DNA of 64,000 nucleotides. Source: Marinomonas algicola (lineage in GTDB: Bacteria; Pseudomonadota; Gammaproteobacteria; Pseudomonadales; Marinomonadaceae). Shown piece after piece: positions 27,730 through 37,123 of this stretch. The translations under genes and the position numbers were made by a program. Under the pieces are notes generated by a model. That model ran no database searches, was not told the origin of the DNA, and saw nothing but the letters and a program-made list of their open reading frames with translations. Location of the stretch: the NCBI RefSeq assembly GCF_014805825.1, contig NZ_CP061941.1, positions 1,054,001 to 1,118,000 on the forward strand, written 5' to 3'. The first letter of the stretch is position 1. Every line of letters begins with the position of its first letter.

Positions 27730-28212
27730 ATGCAGCCTTTTAGGATTGGTCATGGCTTCGATGTGCATAAGTTTGGAGTGGGAGAAGAGATTGTTATTGG
27801 TGGCGTTAGCATTCCATATGAAAAAGGGTTAGAGGCGCATTCTGATGGTGATGTTGCTTTGCACGCATTAACTGATTCTTTATTAGGAGCCGCGGGTTTA
27901 GGCGATATTGGCAAGCACTTTCCTGACACTGAAGCGGAGTACAAGGGCGCTGATAGCCGTATTTTATTGCGTCATGTCGTAGAGTTATTGAAAGAAAAAC
28001 AATATTCAATTGGTAATGTTGATGTCACTATCATTGCTCAGGCGCCAAAAATGTTACCTTATATTGACTCAATGCGCGCCAACATTGCGGCTGACTTAAA
28101 TGTTGAATTGAATCAGGTTAATGTTAAAGCAACAACCACAGAAAAACTGGGTTTTACAGGCAGGAAAGAAGGCATTGCGGTTGAGGCTGTGGCTCTCATT
28201 GTCTCCCAATAA
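27730..28212 (+). CDS. ispF: 2-C-methyl-D-erythritol 2,4-cyclodiphosphate synthase
   Basis: 160 residues with AGGAG eight bases before the ATG. It follows ispD by 85 bp and cyclises CDP-ME-2-phosphate to MEcPP with release of CMP. The metal-binding motif RIGHGFDVHKF is at residues 4-14. SDGDVALHALTDSLLGAAGLGDIG (split here across 36-59), FPDTEAEYKGADS and the C-terminal ATTTEKLGFTGRKEGIA follow. A normal trimeric MECDP synthase. Confidence 0.97.
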   Translation: MQPFRIGHGFDVHKFGVGEEIVIGGVSIPYEKGLEAHSDGDVALHALTDSLLGAAGLGDIGKHFPDTEAEYKGADSRILLRHVVELLKEKQYSIGNVDVTIIAQAPKMLPYIDSMRANIAADLNVELNQVNVKATTTEKLGFTGRKEGIAVEAVALIVSQ

Positions 28213-28288
28213 AGCTCGGCTTTATCTATTTTCTTTATGAAACGGTGTTTTTCACGTTACTTTCTATCTGATCTAGGTCTATAAATAC

Positions 28289-29383
28289 ATGAATACAGAT
28301 TGGCATTATGCATGGACAAAACCCACTTTGACAGGGGATTTAAAAACCACCCCACAAGACTTTTATGTTGAAGAAGTTTTAGGCTTTGAACCAGATGGTC
28401 AAGGTGAGTTTGTTTTTGTGTTTATCGAAAAGGTGGGGGTAAATACTGATTATTTAGCGAAACGTTTAGCCAGCTATGCTGATATTGACCCTGTAAAAGT
28501 GACTTATAGCGGGGTAAAGGATAGACACGCTTGCACTCGGCAATGGTTTTGTTTGCATTTGTTGGGGAGGGACGTGGATTTCGCCGACTTGATGTATGGG
28601 TTTAGAGACGATGAACACGTTAGGGTGCTGAAGGTTACACGCCACTCTAAAAAATTAAGAATAGGTTCACACAGAGAAAACCGTTTTATTATTCGAATAC
28701 GTTCTCTACAAGGGGATCTAATCGAATTAGAAAACAGACTTTCTTTAGTTAAAATGGCTGGTGTGCCAAATTACTATGGTGCCCAGCGATTTGGGATTAA
28801 TGGAAATAATTTAGAGAATGGTGCGCGCTGGCTTGAACATGGCCGTAAGGGAAAGAAAAGATTAAGTAAAACAGAGTCTTTTTGGCTATCCGCCATGAGA
28901 TCTTGGTGTTTTAATCAGGCATTAAGCGACCAACTTGCGAATGGCAGTTGGAACCGTGTTTTTATTGGTGATATTGCTCAAGAAACAAATAGCTCGGTTC
29001 AATTCCGTATTAAAAGTTTATCGCCTGGGCTGATGCTGCGCCAAATGACGATGAAGGTTCAGCCCGTCTTGCCGTTAATAAGTCAAGGCTGGCAAGATGG
29101 AACGAGCGATAAGCGAGCCCTCATGATAACCCAATCACTTGCTTCTAATGAGGATGTTGTTGAAGGGCTATTGAATTTGGGGTTATCAAGAGACAGTCGA
29201 GTTTCTCGTTTAAGCCCAAATAATATGGAATGGGAATTGATTCATAAAAACTCAGCGCCTTCTGAGCTCTTGATGCAATTTTCTCTTCCAAAAGGCGCAT
29301 TTGCTACTAGCGTATTACGTGAAATAGTAGCGGTTAATGATTGTTCAGTAGAGAAACATGATGCGAGTTTTGATTTCAAATGA
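28289..29383 (+). CDS. truD: tRNA pseudouridine(13) synthase
   Basis: 364 residues. TruD isomerises U13 of tRNA-Glu. The catalytic Asp lies in YSGVKDRHACTRQWF near residue 75-80. The N-terminal DFYVEEVLGFEPDGQGEFVFVFIEK block, the NRF motif in HRENRFIIRI and PNYYGAQRFGINGNN are typical, as is the inserted TRUD domain. The stop lies 26 bp inside surE, an overlap common in this operon. Confidence 0.94.
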   Translation: MNTDWHYAWTKPTLTGDLKTTPQDFYVEEVLGFEPDGQGEFVFVFIEKVGVNTDYLAKRLASYADIDPVKVTYSGVKDRHACTRQWFCLHLLGRDVDFADLMYGFRDDEHVRVLKVTRHSKKLRIGSHRENRFIIRIRSLQGDLIELENRLSLVKMAGVPNYYGAQRFGINGNNLENGARWLEHGRKGKKRLSKTESFWLSAMRSWCFNQALSDQLANGSWNRVFIGDIAQETNSSVQFRIKSLSPGLMLRQMTMKVQPVLPLISQGWQDGTSDKRALMITQSLASNEDVVEGLLNLGLSRDSRVSRLSPNNMEWELIHKNSAPSELLMQFSLPKGAFATSVLREIVAVNDCSVEKHDASFDFK

Positions 29384-30107
29384 TGATGGTATTGAAGCGT
29401 TAGGGGTTCAAACTCGTTACCGAAAATTAACACTTTCATATGAATGTGTCTTAGTGGCCCCTGATCGAAATTGCAGCGGTGCCAGTAACTCACTGACATT
29501 GCGGCGTCCTTTACAGGCAAAAGCGATTCGCAATAATGAATACAGTGTTGATGGAACACCTGCGGATTGTGTCAATTTAGCCTTATCAAAGGTGGTCGAT
29601 GGCCAATTTGATGTGGTTATTGCAGGCATCAATCACGGCCCTAATCTAGGGGACGATGTTATTTATTCTGGTACGGTTGCTGCGGCCACGGAAGCACGCC
29701 ACTTAGGGAGACCTGCTATTGCCATTTCCTTGGTTGGTGCGGTTCATTTCGAGTCGGCGGCACAAGTGTTGGAAGATATTCTACAAGACAGTCACTCATT
29801 AACATTACCAAAAGGTGTATTACTTAATGTGAACGTACCTGATCTACCTTATGATCAAATAAAAGGCATTAAAATTACGCGTTTGGGGTATCGAAAAAGT
29901 CCTCAGCCTGCTATCTCAGCACAACATCCAAAAGGGGTTCCCTGTTTTTGGATTGGTGGTTTGTCAGAGCCGCACGATGGGAGTCTTGGGACTGATTTTT
30001 GGGCTGTTGATAAGGGTTATGTTTCTATAACACCTCTGCATATTGACATGACCTGTTATCAAGTACTGTCTTCATTGGAGCAGTGGGCTTCTAAGGTGCT
30101 GATATGA
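29358..30107 (+). CDS. surE: 5'/3'-nucleotidase SurE
   Basis: 249 residues. The metal-dependent survival protein E dephosphorylates nucleoside monophosphates. The metal-binding NDDG motif is at residues 9-12 (LISNDDGIEALG). The second block is APDRNCSGASNSLTLRRPL, the third VDGTPADCVNLAL and the fourth AGINHGPNLGDDVIYSGTVAAA. Two adjacent ATGs at 29358 and 29361 could start it. It overlaps truD by 26 bp and pcm by four (ATGA). Confidence 0.95.
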   Translation: MMRVLISNDDGIEALGVQTRYRKLTLSYECVLVAPDRNCSGASNSLTLRRPLQAKAIRNNEYSVDGTPADCVNLALSKVVDGQFDVVIAGINHGPNLGDDVIYSGTVAAATEARHLGRPAIAISLVGAVHFESAAQVLEDILQDSHSLTLPKGVLLNVNVPDLPYDQIKGIKITRLGYRKSPQPAISAQHPKGVPCFWIGGLSEPHDGSLGTDFWAVDKGYVSITPLHIDMTCYQVLSSLEQWASKVLI

Positions 30108-30766
30108 CGATAGAGCATTTGCAATATCTTAAGCACTCTAACTCCAAAGCGTCAAAAATGGTAACAGAGTTACAGCAAAAAGGCATTCATCACGAAGCGT
30201 TACTGCAGCTTATGTTAACGATTCCTCGACATGATTTTGTTGAGTCAGCGTTCTCTCATTTGGCGTATTCGGCCACACCGCTACCAATAGGGAAAAGCCA
30301 AACCATCAGTCAGCCATTGACCGTTGCTGTTATGACCCAGTGGTTATTGAAATATTCTCGATTGGGGAGAGTATTAGAAGTTGGTACTGGTTCTGGTTAT
30401 CAAACGTGTATTTTGTCGCATTTTTTTAATAAAGTTCATACGATTGAGCGACAAAAAAGTTTATTTGATACCGCTCATCAGAGGTTGTCTAAAATGGCCA
30501 TTCGCAATGTTGAGTTTCATCATGGTGATGGTCATTTAGGTTGGCCCACAACCTTAAAGGTGGATGCGGTGATTGTTACTGCGATGGCGAATAAAGTTCC
30601 TCTGGCGTTAACCGATTGCTTGAAAGACAAGGGGATTCTCATAATGCCTCTTGATCAGCCAGAACCCATGATAGGGTGTTGGCAAAAATTAAATGATCAA
30701 TGGAAGCGTCTCGAAGACGGTCCTGCTCAATTTGTTCCAATGTTAGAAGGGTTAGTCTGTGATTAG
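30104..30766 (+). CDS. pcm: Protein-L-isoaspartate O-methyltransferase
   Basis: 220 residues. It repairs isoaspartyl residues in aged proteins by SAM-dependent methylation. The PCMT features are IPRHDFVESAF, ATPLPIGKSQTISQP, the SAM site VLEVGTGSGYQTCIL near 89-103 and HTIERQKSLFDTAHQRL. The start overlaps surE (ATGA) and its end overlaps the DUF368 gene by eight bases. The surE-pcm-nlpD-rpoS set is a conserved stationary-phase locus. Confidence 0.95.
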   Translation: MTIEHLQYLKHSNSKASKMVTELQQKGIHHEALLQLMLTIPRHDFVESAFSHLAYSATPLPIGKSQTISQPLTVAVMTQWLLKYSRLGRVLEVGTGSGYQTCILSHFFNKVHTIERQKSLFDTAHQRLSKMAIRNVEFHHGDGHLGWPTTLKVDAVIVTAMANKVPLALTDCLKDKGILIMPLDQPEPMIGCWQKLNDQWKRLEDGPAQFVPMLEGLVCD

Positions 30767-31676
30767 TTGGGTAAAGGTTTATTTAAGCGGCCTATTGATG
30801 GGAATGGCTGATATTGTGCCTGGTGTGTCCGGTGGAACTATGGCGTTTATTTTAGGCATTTATGATCGTTTGATTAATGCATTAAGTGGCGTAAATAAAA
30901 CCAGCATGAACTTATTGTTGAAATGCGATTTTAAAGGTTTATGGAATCACTTTGACTTGGGTTTTCTATTGGCTTTGGGTGGCGGTATTGTTACCAGTAT
31001 CGTTTTATTCGCACAAATAATCACCTATTGGTTAGCTACTTATCCCACTTATTTGTGGAGCTTTTTCTTTGGTTTAATACTGGCTTCTTCCGTCTTGCTA
31101 CTCAAGCAAATAGACGCCTTTAATGTGCGTATTTTGTTGGTTTTATTTCTGGGGGTTGGCGCTGGAAGCGTTGCATCTGTTCTTGTGCCTGCTGAGTTTA
31201 ATGTGACTTACAGTATGATTTTCTTTTCTGGAGTGGTGGCTATTTGTGCCATGATTCTACCGGGCATTTCGGGGAGTTTCTTACTGTTATTGATGGGGAT
31301 GTATGAAACGATCATAACGTCAATCAAATCAATGCAGTTAGATGTTATTATGACTTTTGGACTCGGCGCTTTAATTGGTTTAATGAGCTTCTCAAAGCTG
31401 CTTAAATGGTTATTGTCTACTTATAAAGCACTGACTTTAGCTTTTTTGACCGGTGTTATGCTAGGTGCATTAACTAAGGTGTGGCCATGGAAAGAAACGC
31501 TAGAATGGCGCCATGTGGGGGAGAAAAAAATTCCTATTATTGAGTCATTGGTTTTACCATGGCATCTTGAAAACTATCATTTTGTGGGTGATTTCGTTTT
31601 CCCAATGATGTGTGTTTTTGCTGGTTTAATAGGTGTCTTTCTCATTAATTACATATTTTTACCAAAAGTTAAGTAG
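30759..31676 (+). CDS. DUF368 membrane protein (undecaprenyl-phosphate translocase family)
   Basis: 305 residues with about eight or nine membrane helices. The N-terminal GMADIVPGVSGGTMAFILGIY and the central repeat MILPGISGSFLLLLMGMYE are the DUF368 signatures. The paired PGVSGGT/PGISGS motifs suggest an internal duplication with inverted topology. Recent work on this family (PopT) assigns recycling of undecaprenyl phosphate across the membrane; I apply that by family only. The start overlaps pcm by eight bases, so it is translated from the surE-pcm transcript. Confidence 0.85.
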   Translation: MISWVKVYLSGLLMGMADIVPGVSGGTMAFILGIYDRLINALSGVNKTSMNLLLKCDFKGLWNHFDLGFLLALGGGIVTSIVLFAQIITYWLATYPTYLWSFFFGLILASSVLLLKQIDAFNVRILLVLFLGVGAGSVASVLVPAEFNVTYSMIFFSGVVAICAMILPGISGSFLLLLMGMYETIITSIKSMQLDVIMTFGLGALIGLMSFSKLLKWLLSTYKALTLAFLTGVMLGALTKVWPWKETLEWRHVGEKKIPIIESLVLPWHLENYHFVGDFVFPMMCVFAGLIGVFLINYIFLPKVK

Positions 31677-31719
31677 ATAGACAAAAGTCTACTTCTATTA
31701 ATACTATTTAGGAGAATGC

Positions 31720-32565
31720 TTGTTACTAATTCGCTTGCGATGTAAAAAAATAATTAAGACGATTCCTATTTTTGTCGCCATTTTGATCGCGCTTCAATTA
31801 TCCGGTTGTGCGTCTGATAGCTTCCATTATCAAAATGGGAGCTCTCAATCTACGTCTAATAATGCGCAAGTGTCTGCTTTACCTAAAAGTGGTTACTATC
31901 GAGTAAAGAAGGGCGATACCTTGTTTGCAATTGCTTTTCGCTATGGAATTGATTATCGAAAACTTGCTCAGGCGAATCGTATACCTTCTCCGTATGTCAT
32001 TTATCCACAACAAAAAATTCGCTTAAATGTCTCTTCAAGCTCATCGGTTGTGGCTTCTACCGCATCAAATTCAAAAGCTAAAATTGCGATTGCTTCTCCT
32101 AAAAAACAAGCCGATGGTGCAAAAAACAGTATTAAGAAAAAAGTGAATGGCTCTACAAAAAACACCAAATCTAGCCCTATTCCTACAAAAAACACTCTAA
32201 AATGGCAGTGGCCAATTAAGGGTTTTGTTGTTAGAGGCTTTTCAAATGCTGGTGTTAGTAGTAAAGGTATAGATATTAAAAGCGATATTGGCAAGCCAGT
32301 ACAAGCAGCAGAGGATGGTATTGTTGTTTATTCAGGGAATGGCTTAATTGGTTATGGGAACTTGGTGATCGTCAAGCATAATGACGAATATTTAAGTGCC
32401 TACGCCTACAACAGAAGTATTTTAGTAAAAGAACAGCAAGTGGTAAAAGCAGGTGATTCTCTAGCAATTATCGGAGGGAAGGGTGAAGAAAGGCCATTAT
32501 TGCATTTCGAGATTCGTCGAGATGGCCAACCGATAGATCCATTAACAGTGCTGCCAAAGCCCTAG
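31720..32565 (+). CDS. nlpD: Lipoprotein NlpD, LysM/M23-like amidase activator
   Basis: 281 residues from TTG 31720, with GGAG five bases upstream. The signal peptide ends in the lipobox LSGC at about residues 27-30. A LysM domain (YYRVKKGDTLFAIAFRYGID) follows, then a Lys/Ser-rich linker and a C-terminal LytM (M23) domain from about 185. Catalytic metal ligands are degenerate (GIDIKSD and LHFEIRRDG, HxE instead of HxH), as expected for NlpD, which activates amidase AmiC rather than cutting itself. An ATG at 31716 in another frame opens only nine codons. rpoS follows after 32 bp. Confidence 0.93.
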   Translation: MLLIRLRCKKIIKTIPIFVAILIALQLSGCASDSFHYQNGSSQSTSNNAQVSALPKSGYYRVKKGDTLFAIAFRYGIDYRKLAQANRIPSPYVIYPQQKIRLNVSSSSSVVASTASNSKAKIAIASPKKQADGAKNSIKKKVNGSTKNTKSSPIPTKNTLKWQWPIKGFVVRGFSNAGVSSKGIDIKSDIGKPVQAAEDGIVVYSGNGLIGYGNLVIVKHNDEYLSAYAYNRSILVKEQQVVKAGDSLAIIGGKGEERPLLHFEIRRDGQPIDPLTVLPKP

Positions 32566-32597
32566 ATATTTGGTCTTGGTAGTCTAAGGAGGTACTT

Positions 32598-33590
32598 ATG
32601 ACAACGCTGGACCGAGATAATAAAAATGCACTATTAGGCAATGAAGATGAGAGCGATCTAGAGGTGGGCTCTGACGCCTTGTTGGAAGACGATGCGTTTG
32701 ATCTAGCGGTTAGCTCGCGCTATTCATCAGAGGAAAGCAGTAAGAATATAGACGTGACGCAACTGTATCTCAATGAAATTGGGTTCTCTCCGTTATTAAC
32801 TGCAGAAGAAGAAGTCTACTTTTCCCGTAAAGCCTTACAGGGTGACGAACCTTCTCGTAAAAGAATGATCGAGAGTAACTTGCGATTGGTGGTTAAAATC
32901 TCTCGTCGTTATTTGAATCGTGGTTTATCTTTATTGGACCTTATAGAAGAAGGTAATTTAGGATTAATTAGAGCCGTTGAAAAGTTTGATCCTGAAAGGG
33001 GTTTTAGGTTCTCAACCTATGCTACTTGGTGGATACGTCAAACGATTGAACGCGCTATTATGAATCAAACGAGAACGATTCGTCTGCCTATTCATGTTGT
33101 TAAAGAGCTAAACGTATATCTAAGAGCGGCTCGTGAATTAACTCAGAAGCTTGACCATGAGCCTACACCAGAGGAAATTGCAGAGCTGTTAGATTGCCCT
33201 GTGGCGGGTGTTCAAAAAATGTTGAAGCTTAATGAAAGGGTGAGTTCTATAGACTCACCAATGGGTGGTATGGACTCTGATAAGAGTCTTGTAGAAATAC
33301 TGGCAGACACTCAACACATCGGCCCTGAGAGTGATCGTCAGGCAAGTGATGTATTGCATAATATCGATATTTGGCTTGACAGTTTAAATGAAAAGCAAAG
33401 AGAAGTTATTGCTCGTCGATTTGGCCTCAGAGGATTTGAGGCAAGTACCTTAGAAGATGTGGGTGCTGAAATTGGGTTAACTCGTGAAAGAGTTAGACAG
33501 ATTCAGGTTGAGGCGCTTAAAAAGTTAAGGATGATGCTGGATAAACAGGGTTTAACCCTTAGTGATGTTTTGCAAGTTGAAGAAATCTAA
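32598..33590 (+). CDS. rpoS: RNA polymerase sigma factor RpoS
   Basis: 330 residues with AGGAGG eight bases before the ATG. The acidic N-terminus is followed by region 1.2 (DVTQLYLNEIGFSPLLTAEEE), region 2 (ESNLRLVVKISRRYLNRGL, DLIEEGNLGLIRAVEKFDPE, FSTYATWWIRQTIERAI), region 3 and region 4 with the helix-turn-helix TLEDVGAEIGLTRERVRQIQ. It is the master regulator of stationary phase and general stress. As in relatives, its promoter probably lies inside nlpD. mutS does not follow it here. Confidence 0.97.
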   Translation: MTTLDRDNKNALLGNEDESDLEVGSDALLEDDAFDLAVSSRYSSEESSKNIDVTQLYLNEIGFSPLLTAEEEVYFSRKALQGDEPSRKRMIESNLRLVVKISRRYLNRGLSLLDLIEEGNLGLIRAVEKFDPERGFRFSTYATWWIRQTIERAIMNQTRTIRLPIHVVKELNVYLRAARELTQKLDHEPTPEEIAELLDCPVAGVQKMLKLNERVSSIDSPMGGMDSDKSLVEILADTQHIGPESDRQASDVLHNIDIWLDSLNEKQREVIARRFGLRGFEASTLEDVGAEIGLTRERVRQIQVEALKKLRMMLDKQGLTLSDVLQVEEI

Positions 33591-33596
33591 GCAAAC

Positions 33597-33644
33597 GCAT
33601 CAAGGCCAAAGTAAACGCTGTGTGTTTGCTTACGGCCTTGATGC
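33597..33644. terminator. Long hairpin between rpoS and the convergent sensor gene
   Basis: GCATCAAGGCC (33597-33607) is an exact reverse complement of GGCCTTGATGC (33634-33644). Inner GTAA/TTAC bases extend the pairing. The second arm lies inside the last codons of the minus-strand gene. There is no T-tract on either side, so it may be a transcript-end stabiliser rather than a classical terminator. Confidence 0.6.
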
Positions 33645-35099
33645 TCTAATGTTAAGGTAATCTTCTTCAGAATCATTTTCATCAAGCGCGTTATTTTCCT
33701 TTTGATGTATCGTATTGATGCTTTCTATATTCGGCTTTATTTTGAGGCTTAACTTTTCAGATATTCCTTTTACTGAGTACACCATGACTTCCTCTTCAGC
33801 TTCCCCTAGTATTTCCGGAAGACCGGAAAACACTTTATTTTGTATGTCTGGGAGTGTGAAAATTTCTTCGCTGAGTAGTAACGAATCAACACTTTCAGAC
33901 TCTTTAAGTACCATCATTTGTTGAATTAATGGTTGAATTCTATCTGTATAAAATGCGTTGTCTTGAATGATGTCGTTAACATGTGGTGTACCTTGATGCA
34001 GGCTGATATGGAAATGAATTTCTGGTGTATCAGCATACATATCGGTTTCTAATAATGTTTTAACAACACCTAAAAATACTTCAGCTGTGCAGATGGCGTT
34101 TGTGTATAAATGGTCGTTAGAGTTTTGTGCGGCGTAAAAAATAATCGCTGAATGGCCTTCATATTGATGTACTTGACCAAGAAAGGACTCGCTTGCCTGG
34201 AATAAGGCTCTATAGATGGGGGTCAATAAATTTGCCACTTGCAATGGTTGCATTGTTTCATGCCATTCTTCTAAATTTCGTATTTCAAAAAATAAGGCAC
34301 AGCTTCTTTGATTTTGTTCTTTGAAAATCTCATCAAAGTCGATTTCATATTGTGGAATATCGGCTTGTGTTTGATCAACTTCTTCTTTCATCCAATCTGT
34401 TTTTTGAGCCGCCTCTGTGGCTTGGGCGAGTTGATACGCCTCTACGTAAAAGGTTTGGGGTACTTGTGCATCTTTATGTTTATGGGATAACGCTTCTAAT
34501 ACATCGGTGATTTTATTAATTGGAGAAAATAGGAATCGACTAAGAAAGAAAATAATGCAAATAGCAAATACACAAATAAAAATAGCAAGACTGATAAGAA
34601 ACTTCCTGATTTCAGCTAATGCTTTTTGTGAAGGGGTGCGATCGAGTGTAATCAGAACATGGCCAACGACTTCGTTACGAAATTTCACGCTTGAACTGTA
34701 TACAAGTTGAGCCTCATCAGGTCTAATTTCAGTACCTTGAACAAAACTTTTTGCATTGCCACTGTTTGCTTCCGCGAGAAGTTCATCTTGTTTGTTAAAG
34801 ACACGAGCACTAATGATGTTATCATCAATAACAAGGCGGGTAAGCAGGACGTTTAGGCTTAGTAGGTCATTATTTAAAATAGATTGTGTAGCGTTAAAAG
34901 CGGCTTGTGTCGATAAACTACTGCCGAGAACTTCTGTTTGTTGTGCTAGATAGGTCTCAAGAGCGCTGGTTAACGTGTACCAAAATAAGACCACTGTAAA
35001 AGTAATTAAAATAACAAAGGACGAAACCATAATGAGCGCCGCACTTAAATTACGACGACAAAAGCTAAAAAAATGTTGTGTCTTTTTGGTGTTTTCCAT
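33630..35099 (-). CDS. Two-TM sensor-like membrane protein next to serB
   Basis: 489 residues. TM1 about 18-42, periplasmic domain about 43-165, TM2 about 166-190, then a HAMP-like segment (FLFSPINKITDVLEALSHK). The cytoplasmic part contains a divergent class III nucleotide-cyclase-like fold (CALFFEIRNLEEW, HEGHSAII-like YEGHSAIIFYAA, FHISLHQG) without clear metal or base residues. The C-terminus is polar. Pseudomonas genomes carry a comparable HAMP-containing membrane gene beside serB, so I take this as the same conserved pair, divergent from serB. Function unknown; a signal or membrane-status sensor is inferred. Confidence 0.7.
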   Translation of the reverse strand: MENTKKTQHFFSFCRRNLSAALIMVSSFVILITFTVVLFWYTLTSALETYLAQQTEVLGSSLSTQAAFNATQSILNNDLLSLNVLLTRLVIDDNIISARVFNKQDELLAEANSGNAKSFVQGTEIRPDEAQLVYSSSVKFRNEVVGHVLITLDRTPSQKALAEIRKFLISLAIFICVFAICIIFFLSRFLFSPINKITDVLEALSHKHKDAQVPQTFYVEAYQLAQATEAAQKTDWMKEEVDQTQADIPQYEIDFDEIFKEQNQRSCALFFEIRNLEEWHETMQPLQVANLLTPIYRALFQASESFLGQVHQYEGHSAIIFYAAQNSNDHLYTNAICTAEVFLGVVKTLLETDMYADTPEIHFHISLHQGTPHVNDIIQDNAFYTDRIQPLIQQMMVLKESESVDSLLLSEEIFTLPDIQNKVFSGLPEILGEAEEEVMVYSVKGISEKLSLKIKPNIESINTIHQKENNALDENDSEEDYLNIRASRP

Positions 35100-35243
35100 T
35101 TAACAGTATTTCCTGCAACTTGATGTTAAGTGCTCAGTCACTCTTTTATATCGGCTATAAATGAGAATCTTTAATGTAAACGTGCACTTAGATAAAATTA
35201 GTATATTTGATATAGTGTACCCAATTTAAGTAAGGGGAATTTT

Positions 35244-36164
35244 ATGTCTGCTAGTATTACGTTAATTGGGTGCATTACTTTACCTTATTTAGAAGGGTTT
35301 GAGTCATGGATAAAAAAAGGGAATGCATTCGTTGGTAAGAACCTGTTAACAGATGAATCTGATTCGTATGATGTTGTGCGTTATGACCTTGACCACCCCT
35401 TTGTTGAGTCTGAGTTAGTTGCTGTAAGGGAGTATTTGTTATCATTATCTGATAGTACGAATATTGATCATGTATATCAATCAAAGTCTATTGATATCAC
35501 CCAAGCTGGTGTGGCCGTTTTTGATATGGATTCTACCTTAATTCAAGCTGAAGTCATGGATGAGCTGGCAGTGGAGTTTGGGATAGGTGAAAAAATTTCC
35601 AAAGTTACAGCCAGTGCGATGCGAGGTGAAATAGATTTTACGGAGAGTTTTGTTCAGCGATTAGCGTTGCTTGAAGGGTTAAGTAGTGATGTGATGGATG
35701 GGGTATACCATCGAATTGTCCATATGGATGGGATTGCGGACCTAATGAAAGTGTTGAATTACTATCATTGGCACACAGCGGTTTTATCGGGTGGCTTTAC
35801 GTATTTTGCTGATCGTGTTGCAAACGAATATTCTATTTCTGAGGTTCATGCGAATGTGTTAGAAATTGAAAGTGGCAAATTGACAGGGAAACATATTGGT
35901 CCAATTGTAGACGCGGCTCGTAAGAAAGTTTTATTAGAAGAAATCGTCTCAAACCGCAATGTAGATTGGTCTCAGACAATTGCTTGTGGTGACGGTGCGA
36001 ATGATTTATTGATGTTAAATCAAGCGTCTTTAGGTGTGGCTTTGCATGCTAAACCCTTAGTTAGGCGTGAAGCGCCACACCCAATAAATACATTAGGTTT
36101 AAATGGGATTTTGTACTTACTCGGTTTGACATCAGCTAAGATTCGGACAATTGTAAATACTTAA
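35244..36164 (+). CDS. serB: Phosphoserine phosphatase
   Basis: 306 residues with AAGGGG before the ATG. The catalytic HAD domain starts at VAVFDMDSTLIQAEVMDELA (about residue 90) with nucleophile Asp in DMDST. It then has SGGFTYFADR (motif II), KLTGKHIGPIVDAARKK with Lys (III) and CGDGANDLLML (IV). The N-terminal about 80 residues replace the ACT-like region of longer SerB proteins. It makes L-serine from O-phosphoserine, the last step of serine synthesis. The LysR gene begins 25 bp after its stop. Confidence 0.93.
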   Translation: MSASITLIGCITLPYLEGFESWIKKGNAFVGKNLLTDESDSYDVVRYDLDHPFVESELVAVREYLLSLSDSTNIDHVYQSKSIDITQAGVAVFDMDSTLIQAEVMDELAVEFGIGEKISKVTASAMRGEIDFTESFVQRLALLEGLSSDVMDGVYHRIVHMDGIADLMKVLNYYHWHTAVLSGGFTYFADRVANEYSISEVHANVLEIESGKLTGKHIGPIVDAARKKVLLEEIVSNRNVDWSQTIACGDGANDLLMLNQASLGVALHAKPLVRREAPHPINTLGLNGILYLLGLTSAKIRTIVNT

Positions 36165-36189
36165 ATTAGGTTAATAAAGGAGTGTATTC

Positions 36190-37098
36190 TTGCAGGAAAT
36201 AAAGTTATCAGAAGTCGATTTGAATTTGCTTTACATATTGCAGGTTCTTATTGAAGAGCTGAATGTCACTAAAGCGGCGCAACGGTTGAACGTTAGTCAG
36301 CCTGCGGTAAGTCGATCGCTGTCTCGTTTAAGGGAAGTGTTTGGGGATCCTCTTTTTGTTAGAACATCTCATGGGCTGTCTCTTACCTCGAGAACGGAGA
36401 GTTTAGCGCCATTTTTAACGGATATTTTGAAAGGGCTTGAAAATCTTATTCAGCCTCCTGAGTTCACTCCCTTAACGTCTAGTCGTCGATTTTCGCTATC
36501 GACAACTGACTTTGGCGTATTGACAGTATTGCCAAAAATTCTGGATAGTTTTAGACAGTCAGCACCTCATGCCGTATTAGAAGTTAAGAATTGGAATGAG
36601 GAAACGTCATTTGAATTAGATTCGAACGAAATAGATGTTGCTGTTGCTGTCTTATCAAAAGAGCCTCCAAATAGCGTTCGATCCGTAAAGCTCGATACAG
36701 ATAAAATGGTATGTATTGCACGCGCTAACCACGATCAATTAGAAGGTAAATTAACATTAGAGTCCTATGTTAACTTACACCATGCTCAAGTCGTTCTTGG
36801 TAAAAGAGAGTTAGCGGCTGTTGATCGAATCTTGGCTAAGATGGGCCATCAAAGGCATATCGCCGTCCAGTTACCAAATTTCGTTCCGGCCGTGAGGGTG
36901 GTTGAAAGCAGCGACTTATTGCTGACAGTACCTAAGCTATTTGCATCTGATATAATTTCTTTGAATTCCAATCTTGCTGTCTATGACTTGCCATTTGAAA
37001 CCAAAGAGTTTGACTACTCCATGATCTGGCATGAGCGATATGAATTTGACCCTGGTCACCAATGGTTAAGGGGAATTATACAGCAAGCCTTTATTTAG
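36190..37098 (+). CDS. LysR-family transcriptional regulator
   Basis: 302 residues starting at TTG 36190, with AAGGAG seven bases upstream. The helix-turn-helix (DLNLLYILQVLIEELNVTKA, then AQRLNVSQPAVSRSLSRLRE) is of the NodD/LeuO-like branch (VSQPAVSRSLSRLREVFGDPLFVRT split). The substrate-binding domain covers about 95-300. It is only 25 bp after serB in the same direction, so it could be co-transcribed with it. Target genes cannot be inferred from position. Confidence 0.87.
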   Translation: MQEIKLSEVDLNLLYILQVLIEELNVTKAAQRLNVSQPAVSRSLSRLREVFGDPLFVRTSHGLSLTSRTESLAPFLTDILKGLENLIQPPEFTPLTSSRRFSLSTTDFGVLTVLPKILDSFRQSAPHAVLEVKNWNEETSFELDSNEIDVAVAVLSKEPPNSVRSVKLDTDKMVCIARANHDQLEGKLTLESYVNLHHAQVVLGKRELAAVDRILAKMGHQRHIAVQLPNFVPAVRVVESSDLLLTVPKLFASDIISLNSNLAVYDLPFETKEFDYSMIWHERYEFDPGHQWLRGIIQQAFI

Positions 37099-37123
37099 CC
37101 ACATTTACCATCTAATGAGAGAG

